Assembly (NCBI GenBank): GCA_902780695.1
Contig: CACZGM010000021.1
Location: 1 to 38,334 of the forward strand
Reading direction: 5' to 3'
DNA: 38,334 nt
Source: an uncultured Ruminococcus sp.
GTDB taxonomy: Bacteria > Bacillota > Clostridia > Oscillospirales > Ruminococcaceae
A model generated the notes under the pieces. It was given only the letters and a program-made list of their open reading frames with translations. It had not been told where the DNA came from and searched no databases. Below are positions 7,534 through 15,789 of this stretch, in pieces (position 1 is the stretch's first letter; every line of letters starts with the position of its first letter). Made by a program: the position numbers and the translations under genes.

Positions 7534-8736
7534 ATGAAGAAATACGACCTTCTCACCCCCGAAGGAACCCGCGATCTGATATTCGATGAGTGTGCCGCGC
7601 TCCGCAGCGTAGGCGAAAAGCTCAGACAGATCTACACGAGCCACGGCTATTCCGAGGTTATAACCCCCGGACTCGAATTCTTCGATGTGTTCAACAATAA
7701 ATCACGACATTACTCGCAGGAGGTGCTTTACAAGCTCACCGACGGCAAAGGCAGGATAATGGTGCTGCGCCCGGACTCCACGATGCCGATAGCCAGACTT
7801 ATGGGAACGAGACTGCGGACGGCAACGCTCCCGCTGAAGCTGTTCTACAACCAGACCATATACAGGGCAAACCCCAAGGAGAGCGGCAGGGACGACGAGT
7901 TCTTCCAGAGCGGCGTCGAGCTTATCGGCGGCGACGTTATGCGCTCGGATATGGAGGTGCTGTCCATAGCCGCGGAAGTTATGCAGTCCTTCGACGCAGC
8001 GGAGCAGCGCTTCGAGATAGGCGACAGCGGATTTTTCCCGCTGCTTTCCTCAAAGCTCGGACTGAAGGAGCAGGAGCTGGACGATCTGCGCGAATACTTT
8101 ATCTCCAAGAATTACCCCGCTCTGGACGAGATGCTGTCGCGCTTCGGCGGCAACACGGACGCTGAGGCTCTGGCGAAGATGTCACGGCTTTTCGGCGGCA
8201 AGGAAGTCTTTGCGGAAGCGCGCAAAGTGCTGCCGGAAGGAGCAAAGCCGATACTTGACAGGCTGGAAAAGGTGTTTGACAGCCTTTGTGGGCTCGGCAT
8301 GAGCGGTGAGGTCACGGTCGATCTCGGATTTGCGGGCAAGACAGAGGACTACTACACGGGCATCGTGTTCAAGGGATATATCGAGGGCTACGGAATGCCG
8401 GTGCTCACGGGCGGCCGCTACGACAGACTGATAGCGGATTTCGGCGTTGACACCCCCGCAACAGGCTTCGCGGTGAACGAAAACGCAGTCGCGGACGCTC
8501 TGCTGAAACGCTCCGGCGGAATGCTGACACCAGCTCCGGATGTGGTTATTTGGGCGGACGACGATAACATCGTGAACGCTATAAAATACTGCCGCGAGCT
8601 TATTTCAAAGGGTCTGACCGCTGAATACGCAGACCTCGCCGACAGGGACGCGGCAAGAGAATATGCGAAGACACGCGGTGCAAAGACTCTTCGCGTGATG
8701 ACGACAACTGACAATATGGAGGAGCCTCTGGAATGA
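7534..8736 (+). CDS. hisZ: ATP phosphoribosyltransferase regulatory subunit
   Basis: A 400-residue paralogue of histidyl-tRNA synthetase lacking the anticodon-binding domain. With short-form HisG it makes the complex that catalyses and feedback-regulates the first step of histidine synthesis. It shows LTPEGTRDL at the N-terminus, MVLRPDSTMPIARL (motif 2 region), TIYRANP, a long helical insert, and TGGRYDRLIADFG plus ATGFAVNENAV at the C-terminal end of the catalytic fold. I choose ATG 7534 over GTG 7525 because the GTG is part of the ribosome binding site GAGGTG. The stop overlaps the hisG start by ATGA. Confidence 0.93.
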   Translation: MKKYDLLTPEGTRDLIFDECAALRSVGEKLRQIYTSHGYSEVITPGLEFFDVFNNKSRHYSQEVLYKLTDGKGRIMVLRPDSTMPIARLMGTRLRTATLPLKLFYNQTIYRANPKESGRDDEFFQSGVELIGGDVMRSDMEVLSIAAEVMQSFDAAEQRFEIGDSGFFPLLSSKLGLKEQELDDLREYFISKNYPALDEMLSRFGGNTDAEALAKMSRLFGGKEVFAEARKVLPEGAKPILDRLEKVFDSLCGLGMSGEVTVDLGFAGKTEDYYTGIVFKGYIEGYGMPVLTGGRYDRLIADFGVDTPATGFAVNENAVADALLKRSGGMLTPAPDVVIWADDDNIVNAIKYCRELISKGLTAEYADLADRDAAREYAKTRGAKTLRVMTTTDNMEEPLE

Positions 8737-9296
8737 ACGGAAATAAAGCGATAAGAATAGCGCTCACAAAGGGAAGGCTCGAAAAGGACACGGTAGGGCT
8801 GTTCGAGAAAATGGGATTTGACGTGACGGAACTGAAAGAAAAAGGCCGCCGACTTATCCTTAACATTCCTGGCGAGAATATGGAAGTCGTGCTTGCGAAA
8901 GCGGCTGACGTTATAACTTATGTTGAGCTCGGTGCGTGCGATATCGGCGTTGTCGGCAAGGACACGATACTCGAACACGGCGGCAAGTATTTTGAGGTGG
9001 CAGATCTCGGCTTCGGAAGGTGCAGATTTGCCCTTGCGACGAAAAAGGGACTCGACTTCTACGGCGGCGTGGGAGTAAAGACCGTGGCGACAAAATATCC
9101 GAAGGCACCGCTGCTGAAAATAGCGGACGGCATTGTGGATATCGTTGAAACCGGAACCACTCTGAAAGAGAACGGGCTTGCGGTCATCGAGGACGTTGTG
9201 CCGATATCAGCAAGACTTATTGTAAACACCGTAAGCATGAAGCTCAAAAAGGAGCGCATCGAACAGCTCACAGACCTTATGCTTTCACAGCTGTGA
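8733..9296 (+). CDS. hisG: ATP phosphoribosyltransferase catalytic subunit (short form), internally shortened
   Basis: HisG joins ATP and PRPP to begin histidine synthesis, and short forms need HisZ, which is encoded just upstream. The N-terminus (IRIALTKGRLEKDTV), the AKAADVITYVELGACDIGVVG region and the PRPP loop in DIVETGTTLKENGL are all present. The protein is only 187 residues, however; family members are about 205-215. Between Pro123-Lys124 (ATKYPK) and Ala125 (APLLKIADG) the usual helix plus the strand ending in a GSVEL-like motif, about 24 residues, is missing with the frame kept. In the family that stretch belongs to the second domain of the active-site cleft, so activity is doubtful. 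The start overlaps the hisZ stop. Confidence 0.88.
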   Translation: MNGNKAIRIALTKGRLEKDTVGLFEKMGFDVTELKEKGRRLILNIPGENMEVVLAKAADVITYVELGACDIGVVGKDTILEHGGKYFEVADLGFGRCRFALATKKGLDFYGGVGVKTVATKYPKAPLLKIADGIVDIVETGTTLKENGLAVIEDVVPISARLIVNTVSMKLKKERIEQLTDLMLSQL

Positions 9297-9463
9297 AAGC
9301 ATAGCCGCCGCGTCTGCGGACGCGGACGAGAAACGGGCTCTGCCCTTTTCTCAAAACTCTTTTGATGACCCTTTGCGGCACGCGTCATGCGTGCCTTTGG
9401 GGGTCATCTGCACGGCTTCCTGCCGTGACCCTGCTCCGCTTTTCAGAAAAGCGGAGGGAAAAC
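9297..9463. repeat. Palindrome array between hisG and hisD
   Basis: In about 165 bp there are at least five hairpins: CCGCGTC/GACGCGG near 9310-9327; GGGC/GCCC around TCT; a nested pair GATGACCC (9364-9371)/GGGTCATC (9401-9408) enclosing GGCACGC (9377-9383)/GCGTGCC (9389-9395); CGGC/GCCG around TTCCT; and CTCCGCTTTT (9434-9443)/AAAAGCGGAG (9447-9456). It resembles REP-like intergenic elements and could stabilise or attenuate the mRNA. No gene is seen in it. Confidence 0.7.
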
Positions 9464-9509
9464 AGTGCAGGATTTTATAGATAATGCAGAAAAGAAAGGA
9501 ACATCAAAA

Positions 9510-10805
9510 ATGATAGGTACGATATATGCCGACGGAAGCGAGAAAGTGTTTCTGAAGGAAGTAGAAAAAAGAAGCGGCGAGATAAACGCGGACGTTGAAA
9601 AGACGGTCAGAGCAATAATCGCCGACGTTAAGGAAAACGGCGACAAGGCTGTAAAGGCATACACAGCAAAGTTCGACTGCCCCGACGTGAAGTATTACAG
9701 AGTTCCGCAGGAAGTGATACAGGACGCGCTGACCGAAGCGGACAGCGAACTTGTTGATTCCCTGCTGAACTGCATAGAGAAGATAACAGCGTTCCACGAG
9801 CGCCAGAAGCAGAACGGCTACATGATGACGGACGAGACCGGAGTTATCCTCGGGCAGCGTGTCCGCGGCCTTGACAAGGTCGGACTGTATGTTCCCGGCG
9901 GCACGGCTGCATATCCCTCCTCCGTTCTGATGAACGCGATACCCGCAAAGATCGCCGGAGTGGGCGAGATAGTTATGGTAACGCCTCCGCTCAAAGACGG
10001 CACACCGAACAAGGATATCCTCGTTGCTGCTGCGCTCTGCGGAGTTGACAGCATATTCATGTGCGGCGGAGCGCAGGCTGTGGCTGCGCTCGCTTACGGC
10101 ACGGACGAAATACCGAAAGTATCGAAGATAGTGGGACCCGGCAACATTTTCGTTGCTACGGCAAAGAAGCTGCTCTACGGCACGGTGGATATCGACATGA
10201 TAGCGGGACCCAGCGAGATACTTGTTGTTGCGGACGACACCGCGAACCCGAAGTACCTTGCCGCCGATCTTATGTCACAGGCGGAGCACGACAAGCTCGC
10301 AAGCGCTATTCTCATTACGACGAGCAAGGAGATCGCGGAGCAGACGACTGCCGAGATCGAACGCCAGATGCAGACGCTTGAAAGAAAAGAGATCATAGAC
10401 TACTCGCTCACGAATTACGGCAAGATCATTGTTACCGACAGCATTTACGACGCCTGCGACATCGCGAACGCGCTTGCGCCGGAACACTGCGAGGTAGTGG
10501 CGAGAAACCCGCTTGAATTCATCGGAAAGATCGTGAATGTAGGCTCGCTGTTTCTCGGCGAATACGCGCCGGAGCCACTCGGAGACTACTACGCAGGACC
10601 GAACCATGTTCTCCCCACAAGCGGGACCGCACGGTTCTTCTCTCCGCTCTCCGTTGACAGCTTCATCAAGAAATCGAGCTACATCTATTACACACCGGAC
10701 GCACTTAATGCCGCAGGAGACGATATAATCAGAGTTGCGGAGCGCGAACACCTCACGGCACACGCAAACTCTATAAAAGTACGTCTCGAAGATCTGCGCA
10801 AATAA
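9510..10805 (+). CDS. hisD: Histidinol dehydrogenase
   Basis: A 431-residue NAD-dependent, zinc-containing enzyme that performs the last two oxidations, L-histidinol to L-histidine. Conserved segments run in the usual order: VGLYVPGGTAAYPSSVLMNA, MCGGAQAVAALAYGT, VGPGNIFVATAKKLL, DMIAGPSEILVVAD, DLMSQAEHD (zinc ligands Gln/His), LAPEHCEVV (catalytic Glu-His) and GPNHVLPTSGTARFFSPLSV. Length is normal. The start is placed at ATG 9510, preceded by AAAGGA, rather than the upstream GTG at 9465, which lies on the edge of the palindrome array and adds 15 atypical residues. Confidence 0.95.
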   Translation: MIGTIYADGSEKVFLKEVEKRSGEINADVEKTVRAIIADVKENGDKAVKAYTAKFDCPDVKYYRVPQEVIQDALTEADSELVDSLLNCIEKITAFHERQKQNGYMMTDETGVILGQRVRGLDKVGLYVPGGTAAYPSSVLMNAIPAKIAGVGEIVMVTPPLKDGTPNKDILVAAALCGVDSIFMCGGAQAVAALAYGTDEIPKVSKIVGPGNIFVATAKKLLYGTVDIDMIAGPSEILVVADDTANPKYLAADLMSQAEHDKLASAILITTSKEIAEQTTAEIERQMQTLERKEIIDYSLTNYGKIIVTDSIYDACDIANALAPEHCEVVARNPLEFIGKIVNVGSLFLGEYAPEPLGDYYAGPNHVLPTSGTARFFSPLSVDSFIKKSSYIYYTPDALNAAGDDIIRVAEREHLTAHANSIKVRLEDLRK

Positions 10806-11180
10806 GCAGAAACTTTCAAAACAGCAACCTGCACGAATTGAACGGATCTGTCTCCCCGCTGCTGTGATGTGAAAAGTAGAGACGGACTGCGGAGAACGCA
10901 CCGCGGCTGTCAATGAGTCGCCGCCTATGCAAGACCCGCCCCTTAAAACTCACTCGGGCGGCGGATTGTCCGCGCGGACTCCGCGCGCCCCGCGGCAGCG
11001 GAAAAATCTTAAAGGCTCTTAAAAAGTCTCTTGGAAAAACGCGTCCTTGGATCCAAGGCGGAGCCTTGGCCTGGTCTGGCGCGGAGCGGCCAGCGAGGCT
11101 TGGAGCAGAGCTCCAAACAGCGAAGCAGCAGGTCCGGCACCAAAGCCCGCCTCGGTGAAGCCGAAGCAGAAAAAAGCTCT
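10806..11180. repeat. GC-rich palindrome block between hisD and hisC
   Basis: About 375 bp without a credible gene. It is packed with palindromes: GCGCGGA (10972-10978)/TCCGCGC (10980-10986), CCTTGGATCCAAGG (11045-11058, perfect), CCAAGG (11053-11058)/CCTTGG (11064-11069), TGGC/GCCA around 11077-11092, and TTGGAGC (11100-11106)/GCTCCAA (11110-11116). A short open frame at 10913-11158 is rich in Arg, Lys, Pro and Gly and looks like translated repeat. This is probably a mosaic of intergenic repeat units inserted into the operon. Confidence 0.65.
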
Positions 11181-11197
11181 CAAAAGGAATGATATAT

Positions 11198-12265
11198 ATG
11201 TCTTCATGGGAAAACAATGTGCGTAAGGTCGTACCTTACACACCCGGCGAACAGCCGAAGGAAAAGAACATCATAAAACTTAATACGAACGAGAACCCTT
11301 ACCCGCCGTCACCGGCGGCAAAAGCCGCTCTCGAAGCGTTCGACAGCGACGATATGCGCCTGTACCCCGCTCCCGATGCCGCGGAGCTTGTTGACGCGAT
11401 CGCAGAAACATACCGTGTGAAGCCGGAGCAGGTTTTTGTCGGAGTGGGCTCGGACGACGTTATCTCAATGGCGTTCATGACATTCTTCAATTCCGACAAG
11501 CCCATTCTCTTCCCCGATATCACATACTCCTTCTACGACGTGTGGGCAGAGGTTTACGGAATACCCTACAAGCGAATACCGCTGACTGCGGACTTCCGTA
11601 TAAACGCCGGCGACTACTCACAGCCTAACGGCGGTATCATATTCCCGAACCCGAACGCTCCGACAGGCGTTCTCGAAAGCACGGAAATGATCGAAAGCGT
11701 GATAAAGGCTAACCCGGATTCCGTCGTCATCATCGACGAAGCGTACATCGACTTCGGCGGGACAAGCGTACTGCCGCTTATCGAAAAATATGAGAACCTG
11801 CTCGTAGTGCAGACGTTCTCAAAATCCCGGAATATGGCGGGTATGCGCATAGGTTTCGCTTTCGGCAGCAAGAAGCTGATAAAATACATGAACGACGTGA
11901 AGTTCTCCGTAAACTCATACACCATGAACCGCGTCACAATAAAGTGCGGAGCCGCAGCGGTGCGCGACGGCGAATACTTCAGAGCGACCTGTGCAAAGAT
12001 AATCGGAACCCGTGAGAACGCAAAGAAACGGCTCTCACAGCTCGGATTTACTTTCCCCGACTCGATGAGCAACTTCATCTTCGCAAAGCATAAGACCGCT
12101 TCCGCAAAGACGATATTCGAGGAGCTCAAAAAGCGGAAGATATTCGTCCGCTACTGGAACAAGCCGATAATCTGCGATTACCTGCGCATAACGATCGGCA
12201 CGGACAACGATATGCAGGCGCTTTATGACGCGCTTGAGGAAATACTTAAGGAGGCCGCGAAATGA
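11198..12265 (+). CDS. hisC: Histidinol-phosphate aminotransferase
   Basis: A 355-residue PLP-dependent class I/II aminotransferase that converts imidazole-acetol phosphate to L-histidinol phosphate. Visible marks are KLNTNENPYPPSP at the N-terminus, FPNPNAPTG, VIIDEAYIDF (aspartate near the PLP pyridine), QTFSKSRNMAGMRIGF (PLP-binding lysine) and a C-terminal DYLRITIGTDNDMQ with the phosphate-binding arginine. I choose ATG 11198 because AAGGA sits 9 nt before it; the upstream ATG at 11189 would touch that site. The stop overlaps the hisB start (ATGA). Confidence 0.94.
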   Translation: MSSWENNVRKVVPYTPGEQPKEKNIIKLNTNENPYPPSPAAKAALEAFDSDDMRLYPAPDAAELVDAIAETYRVKPEQVFVGVGSDDVISMAFMTFFNSDKPILFPDITYSFYDVWAEVYGIPYKRIPLTADFRINAGDYSQPNGGIIFPNPNAPTGVLESTEMIESVIKANPDSVVIIDEAYIDFGGTSVLPLIEKYENLLVVQTFSKSRNMAGMRIGFAFGSKKLIKYMNDVKFSVNSYTMNRVTIKCGAAAVRDGEYFRATCAKIIGTRENAKKRLSQLGFTFPDSMSNFIFAKHKTASAKTIFEELKKRKIFVRYWNKPIICDYLRITIGTDNDMQALYDALEEILKEAAK

Positions 12266-12846
12266 GCAGGACAGCAGAGATATCAAGAAAAACAAAAGAG
12301 ACCGACATTATCGTAAAGCTGAACATAGACGGCAGCGGCAGCCCCGACATCGACACCGGGATCGGCTTTTTCGACCATATGCTGACGGCGCTGTGCGTTC
12401 ACGGCGGATTCGATATGACCGTGAAGTGCAGGGGCGATCTTAACGTGGACGGTCACCACTCCGTGGAGGACACCGGCATAGTTCTCGGCAAAGCATTCGC
12501 GGAAGCTCTCGGCGACAAGTCCGGCATCATGCGCTACGGTTCGGCGTTTATCCCTATGGACGAGGCGCTCGGTTTCTGCTCCCTCGATATAAGCGCAAGA
12601 CCTTTCCTTGTATTCAACGCTTCGTTCACGAACGAGCGCATCGGGGATTACGAAGCCTGCCTTACCGAGGAATTCATGCGGGCGTTCGCTTTCAATGCGG
12701 GTATTACCCTGCACCTGCGCGAAGAGTACGGCAGCAACGACCACCACATAACCGAAGCACTGTTCAAGGCGCTTGCACACGCGCTGAAACAGGCTGTGAA
12801 GCGCAATGATTCGGGTGCGGCGCTCTCGACAAAAGGAACTCTCTGA
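12262..12846 (+). CDS. hisB: Imidazoleglycerol-phosphate dehydratase
   Basis: A 194-residue monofunctional dehydratase that makes imidazole-acetol phosphate and needs Mn2+. The two duplicated metal motifs are present: FFDHML plus DGHHSVEDTGIVLG, and NDHHITEALFKALAHAL near the C-terminus. There is no N-terminal histidinol-phosphatase domain, so that step must be done by another gene, and none is seen in this window. The start overlaps the hisC stop by 4 nt. Confidence 0.96.
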   Translation: MSRTAEISRKTKETDIIVKLNIDGSGSPDIDTGIGFFDHMLTALCVHGGFDMTVKCRGDLNVDGHHSVEDTGIVLGKAFAEALGDKSGIMRYGSAFIPMDEALGFCSLDISARPFLVFNASFTNERIGDYEACLTEEFMRAFAFNAGITLHLREEYGSNDHHITEALFKALAHALKQAVKRNDSGAALSTKGTL

Positions 12847-12973
12847 GCCGGCAGCCCTGCCGCACAGGCGGCGCTGAGATGTACAACGCCGTCTGTGACA
12901 AAATGATAATAAAGATGAAAGATATAACTGCCGTAAGACCCGACGGCTTCTGATGACGCAAAAAGGACGGAAT
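12847..12973 (+). other. Short spacer with a possible 24-codon ORF
   Basis: A 127-nt gap before hisH. It holds a GC hairpin (about 12849-12873) and a possible small frame from ATG 12879 to TGA 12953 (24 residues, MYNAVCDKM...VRPDGF) without a good ribosome binding site. There is nothing to show it is expressed. Confidence 0.3.
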
Positions 12974-13573
12974 ATGAAAACAGCAATAATCGACTACGGC
13001 GCAGGAAACCTGTTCAGCGTAAAGAACGCGCTGGACTATATCGGCGCCGAAAGCGTGATAACCAAAGACCCGGCCGTGCTTGAAAGCGCGGAGCGGATAA
13101 TTCTCCCCGGTGTGGGAGCCTTTGCGGACGCGATGAAAAAGCTCGGTGAGACCGGGCTTATCGGCACAATCAAGGAACAGGCGCGGAAAAAGCCGCTGCT
13201 CGGAATATGTCTCGGTATGCAGATGCTTTTCGACAAGAGCTTTGAGTTCGGAGAAACGGACGGTCTCGGACTTATCCCCGGCACTGTGGAGCTTATGACC
13301 CCGCCCGGTCTGCTGATACCGCAGATTGGTTGGAACAGGCTGATATACAACGAAAAATGCGCAATCCTCGACGGACTCGGTGACGAGCCGTATGTTTACT
13401 TCGTTCATTCCTACGCGGCGCACTGCGGCAGTGAGAATGTCGCGGCATATACCGACTACGGCGGGAACGTGCCTGCGTGCGTATTCAGCGGGAATGTCTA
13501 CGGCTGCCAGTTCCACCCCGAGAAGAGCGGAGAGACGGGATTGCAGATACTCCGCAATTTCCTCGCGCTGTGA
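12974..13573 (+). CDS. hisH: Imidazole glycerol phosphate synthase, glutaminase subunit
   Basis: A 199-residue class I glutamine amidotransferase that supplies ammonia to HisF. It begins IIDYGAGNLFSVKNAL, has the nucleophile in LLGICLGMQMLFD (Cys near residue 80) and the His/Glu of the triad in YGCQFHPEKSGE near residue 180. I choose the ATG at 12974, with AAAGGA just upstream, over the ATG at 12953. The stop TGA overlaps a GTG start of the next gene (GTGA). Confidence 0.95.
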   Translation: MKTAIIDYGAGNLFSVKNALDYIGAESVITKDPAVLESAERIILPGVGAFADAMKKLGETGLIGTIKEQARKKPLLGICLGMQMLFDKSFEFGETDGLGLIPGTVELMTPPGLLIPQIGWNRLIYNEKCAILDGLGDEPYVYFVHSYAAHCGSENVAAYTDYGGNVPACVFSGNVYGCQFHPEKSGETGLQILRNFLAL

Positions 13574-14616
13574 AGACTTACCGTATTATCCATATCGCCG
13601 CGAATGTCATAGCTTTCGGCTCTCTCGGTGCGGCGCTTGTATATCTGCTGATGAATTACGCCGGACTGCCGGAACCGCTCGGCGTGCATTTCAGCGCCGT
13701 AAACGGACAGTTCGACGTATTCGACGCAAAATACTTTGCTTTCTACCCGTTCATCATGGGCTTCGTCATTTTAGGCGCACTGAGTCTGCTGACACTTGCG
13801 GTGAACAGGATAAAAAAGCTCGGTCCAGACCTTAACGAAAAAGGCGGCATAGTGTTCCGCTGTTCGGCGGTACTGATGATCGACACGATGAAGCTCGCAT
13901 GGGCTGTATTCTTCACATTCTGGACGTACTGCGTCGTACAGCAGACCGGAATGGGCGACGGCTCGGTACTTGATATGTTCCGCGTATTCTTCCTGCTGCT
14001 GCCTATTATCGCGATAATAGTCTTTATCGAAATAACGGTAAAATACAAGGCGGCTGCACCCGTAAACGAGAAACCGGATCATGACATACCCGCTTTCGGG
14101 AAGAGGTTCAGGATCACTCACATCACAATAAATATCATTGCCGCGGGTCTGCTCGGTGCATTTCTGATATATTTCCTTTTATCATACGGCGGACTCCCGG
14201 AGCGGATCGGCGTGCATTTCGGCAGCAGCGGCGGATTTGACGTTTACTCATACAAGGTCTTCGGATTTTATCCGTTCGCCGCAGGCTTCGGACTTTTCGG
14301 CATATTCAGTCTGGTGTCGTTTGCGGTAAGAAGGATAAAGCGCACAGGTCTGAACGTGAGCGAAAAAGGCAATCTGCTGATACGGCAGATCACGGTCGAG
14401 ATACTCGATTCGATGAAGCTGATATGGTCGCTGTTTTTCTCATCATGGGCATACAGCGTGATACATCAGACGGGAATGAACATGACAATAACCGGTCTTC
14501 TTACCGCATTGTTCCTTTTGCTGTTCCCGGTATCGGCAGCAGTCATTATAATTATCTCAAAAACACACAGAATAACAACAGGAGAACCGAAAAATGATAA
14601 TCCTACCCGCAATTGA
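13570..14616 (+). CDS. Internally duplicated DUF1648-like membrane protein inside the his operon
   Basis: A 348-residue integral membrane protein made of two homologous halves of about 170 residues, each with about four hydrophobic segments. The halves share GLPEPLGVHFSAVNGQFDVF / GLPERIGVHFGSSGGFDVYS, then K..FAFYPF / K.FGFYPF, and MKLAWAVFFTFWTYCVVQQT / MKLIWSLFFSSWAYSVIHQT. The P-x-x-(I/L)-x-x-HF...G..D pattern is that of DUF1648 proteins of unknown function. I choose GTG 13570, which overlaps the hisH stop; any earlier start would lie inside hisH. Its end overlaps the hisA start by 23 nt. It is thus coupled at both ends to histidine genes, but no link to the pathway is known. Confidence 0.72.
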   Translation: MKTYRIIHIAANVIAFGSLGAALVYLLMNYAGLPEPLGVHFSAVNGQFDVFDAKYFAFYPFIMGFVILGALSLLTLAVNRIKKLGPDLNEKGGIVFRCSAVLMIDTMKLAWAVFFTFWTYCVVQQTGMGDGSVLDMFRVFFLLLPIIAIIVFIEITVKYKAAAPVNEKPDHDIPAFGKRFRITHITINIIAAGLLGAFLIYFLLSYGGLPERIGVHFGSSGGFDVYSYKVFGFYPFAAGFGLFGIFSLVSFAVRRIKRTGLNVSEKGNLLIRQITVEILDSMKLIWSLFFSSWAYSVIHQTGMNMTITGLLTALFLLLFPVSAAVIIIISKTHRITTGEPKNDNPTRN

Positions 14617-15310
14617 CATTAAGGACGGAAACTGCGTGCGGCTCGTAAAGGGCGACTACGGCACGGCTCACAAGGTCGCGGAAAGCTACATGGACACGGC
14701 GAGAATGTTTGAGAGCTGCGGCGCAGAGTGGATACACATGGTCGATCTTGACGGCGCAAAGGACGCTGCGCAGACGAACAGGGATATATTCCTCGATGTG
14801 GCAAAGAACACGAAGCTGAAAGTCGAAGTCGGCGGCGGGATACGCACGCCGGAAGCTGCGGAGATGTACCTGTCCGGCGGCGTTGAGCGCGTTATAATAG
14901 GCTCGGCGGCAGTAAAGGATCCGGCGCTGGTAAAGACTCTCGTTAAGGAATACGGCTCCCATGTCGCAGTCGGAATAGACGCAAAGAACGGCATGGTCGC
15001 CACGGAGGGCTGGCTGGAAACATCGGACGTGCGCTTCACCGATCTCGCGAAAGCGATGTCGGATATCGGCGTTCAGTACATCATCTTCACCGACATTTCA
15101 AAGGACGGCACGCTCGGCGGCGTGAACACGGAACAGCTCGGCGAGATAAACCGCGCGTGCTCCGCGAACATCATCGCAAGCGGCGGCGTAAAGGATATCG
15201 AAGATATCCGGAAATGCCGCGAACTCGGACTTTACGGTGCGATATGCGGGAAATCCATATACAGCGGAACGCTTGATCTGAAAGAAGCGATAGCGGAGGC
15301 TGAAAGGTAA
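14594..15310 (+). CDS. hisA: Phosphoribosylformimino-AICAR-P isomerase
   Basis: A 238-residue TIM-barrel Amadori isomerase converting ProFAR to PRFAR. The catalytic acids are in LPAIDIKDGNCVRLVKGD (Asp8) and VAVGIDAKNG (second Asp). Phosphate-binding motifs VGGGIRTPE and IASGGVKDIED follow in the expected positions. Its start lies inside the end of the preceding membrane gene, with AGGAGAA upstream. Its stop shares one base with the next start (TAATG). Confidence 0.95.
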   Translation: MIILPAIDIKDGNCVRLVKGDYGTAHKVAESYMDTARMFESCGAEWIHMVDLDGAKDAAQTNRDIFLDVAKNTKLKVEVGGGIRTPEAAEMYLSGGVERVIIGSAAVKDPALVKTLVKEYGSHVAVGIDAKNGMVATEGWLETSDVRFTDLAKAMSDIGVQYIIFTDISKDGTLGGVNTEQLGEINRACSANIIASGGVKDIEDIRKCRELGLYGAICGKSIYSGTLDLKEAIAEAER

Positions 15311-15780
15311 TGTGGCACGATATAAACACCGATGCTGACATTGAAGCTCTGATGAAGGAAACGGGGTATTTCCACGATACGGTCGTTGTTACGGCAAATT
15401 ACACAAGCGGAGATCACGCTGTTGAAAACGGTCTTGTTTTCGCGCAGGGTTTCGATTCCCATGAACTTTCGGTGATCTTCGACGGCGACTGGATCAAAAG
15501 GCTGGAGCTTAAATTCACCGGCGTGCGGAAGTTCTCATTCTGCGGACTTGACGATCTGGAGCTGCCATCGCTGCTCGAATGTACACTGGAGTTTCGCACC
15601 GATCTTCGCGGCAGGACGAGGAACGAAAAACTGATACTATGGGCTGACGACCCCATTGACCCGCTGACCTACGAAGACCGCGCACTGCTGTCCGGTCAGC
15701 TTAGCCGGACTACAGGAAGAAGAAAAGGAACATCATACGTCATTGCGGAAAAGCTGCAATGGCGGTATGTTGAAGAATAA
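15310..15780 (+). CDS. Hypothetical protein between hisA and hisF
   Basis: A 156-residue soluble protein that I do not recognise with confidence. It starts MWHDINTDADIEALMKETGY, followed by FHDTVVV, a beta-rich middle (ELSVIFDG, KRLELKFTGVRKFSFCGLDD) and a basic C-terminal part (LSRTTGRRKGTSY). The FHD-plus-beta layout is reminiscent of small Firmicutes proteins sometimes linked to immunity families, but this is weak. The start overlaps the hisA stop, and hisF follows 9 nt after its stop with GGAGA between, so it is translated as part of the his operon. Confidence 0.6.
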   Translation: MWHDINTDADIEALMKETGYFHDTVVVTANYTSGDHAVENGLVFAQGFDSHELSVIFDGDWIKRLELKFTGVRKFSFCGLDDLELPSLLECTLEFRTDLRGRTRNEKLILWADDPIDPLTYEDRALLSGQLSRTTGRRKGTSYVIAEKLQWRYVEE

Positions 15781-15789
15781 GGAGAGACT

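Noticed and set aside
10913-11158. Possible 81-residue protein between hisD and hisC
   Set aside because: The composition mirrors palindromic repeat DNA (Arg/Lys/Pro/Gly) and there is no ribosome binding site.
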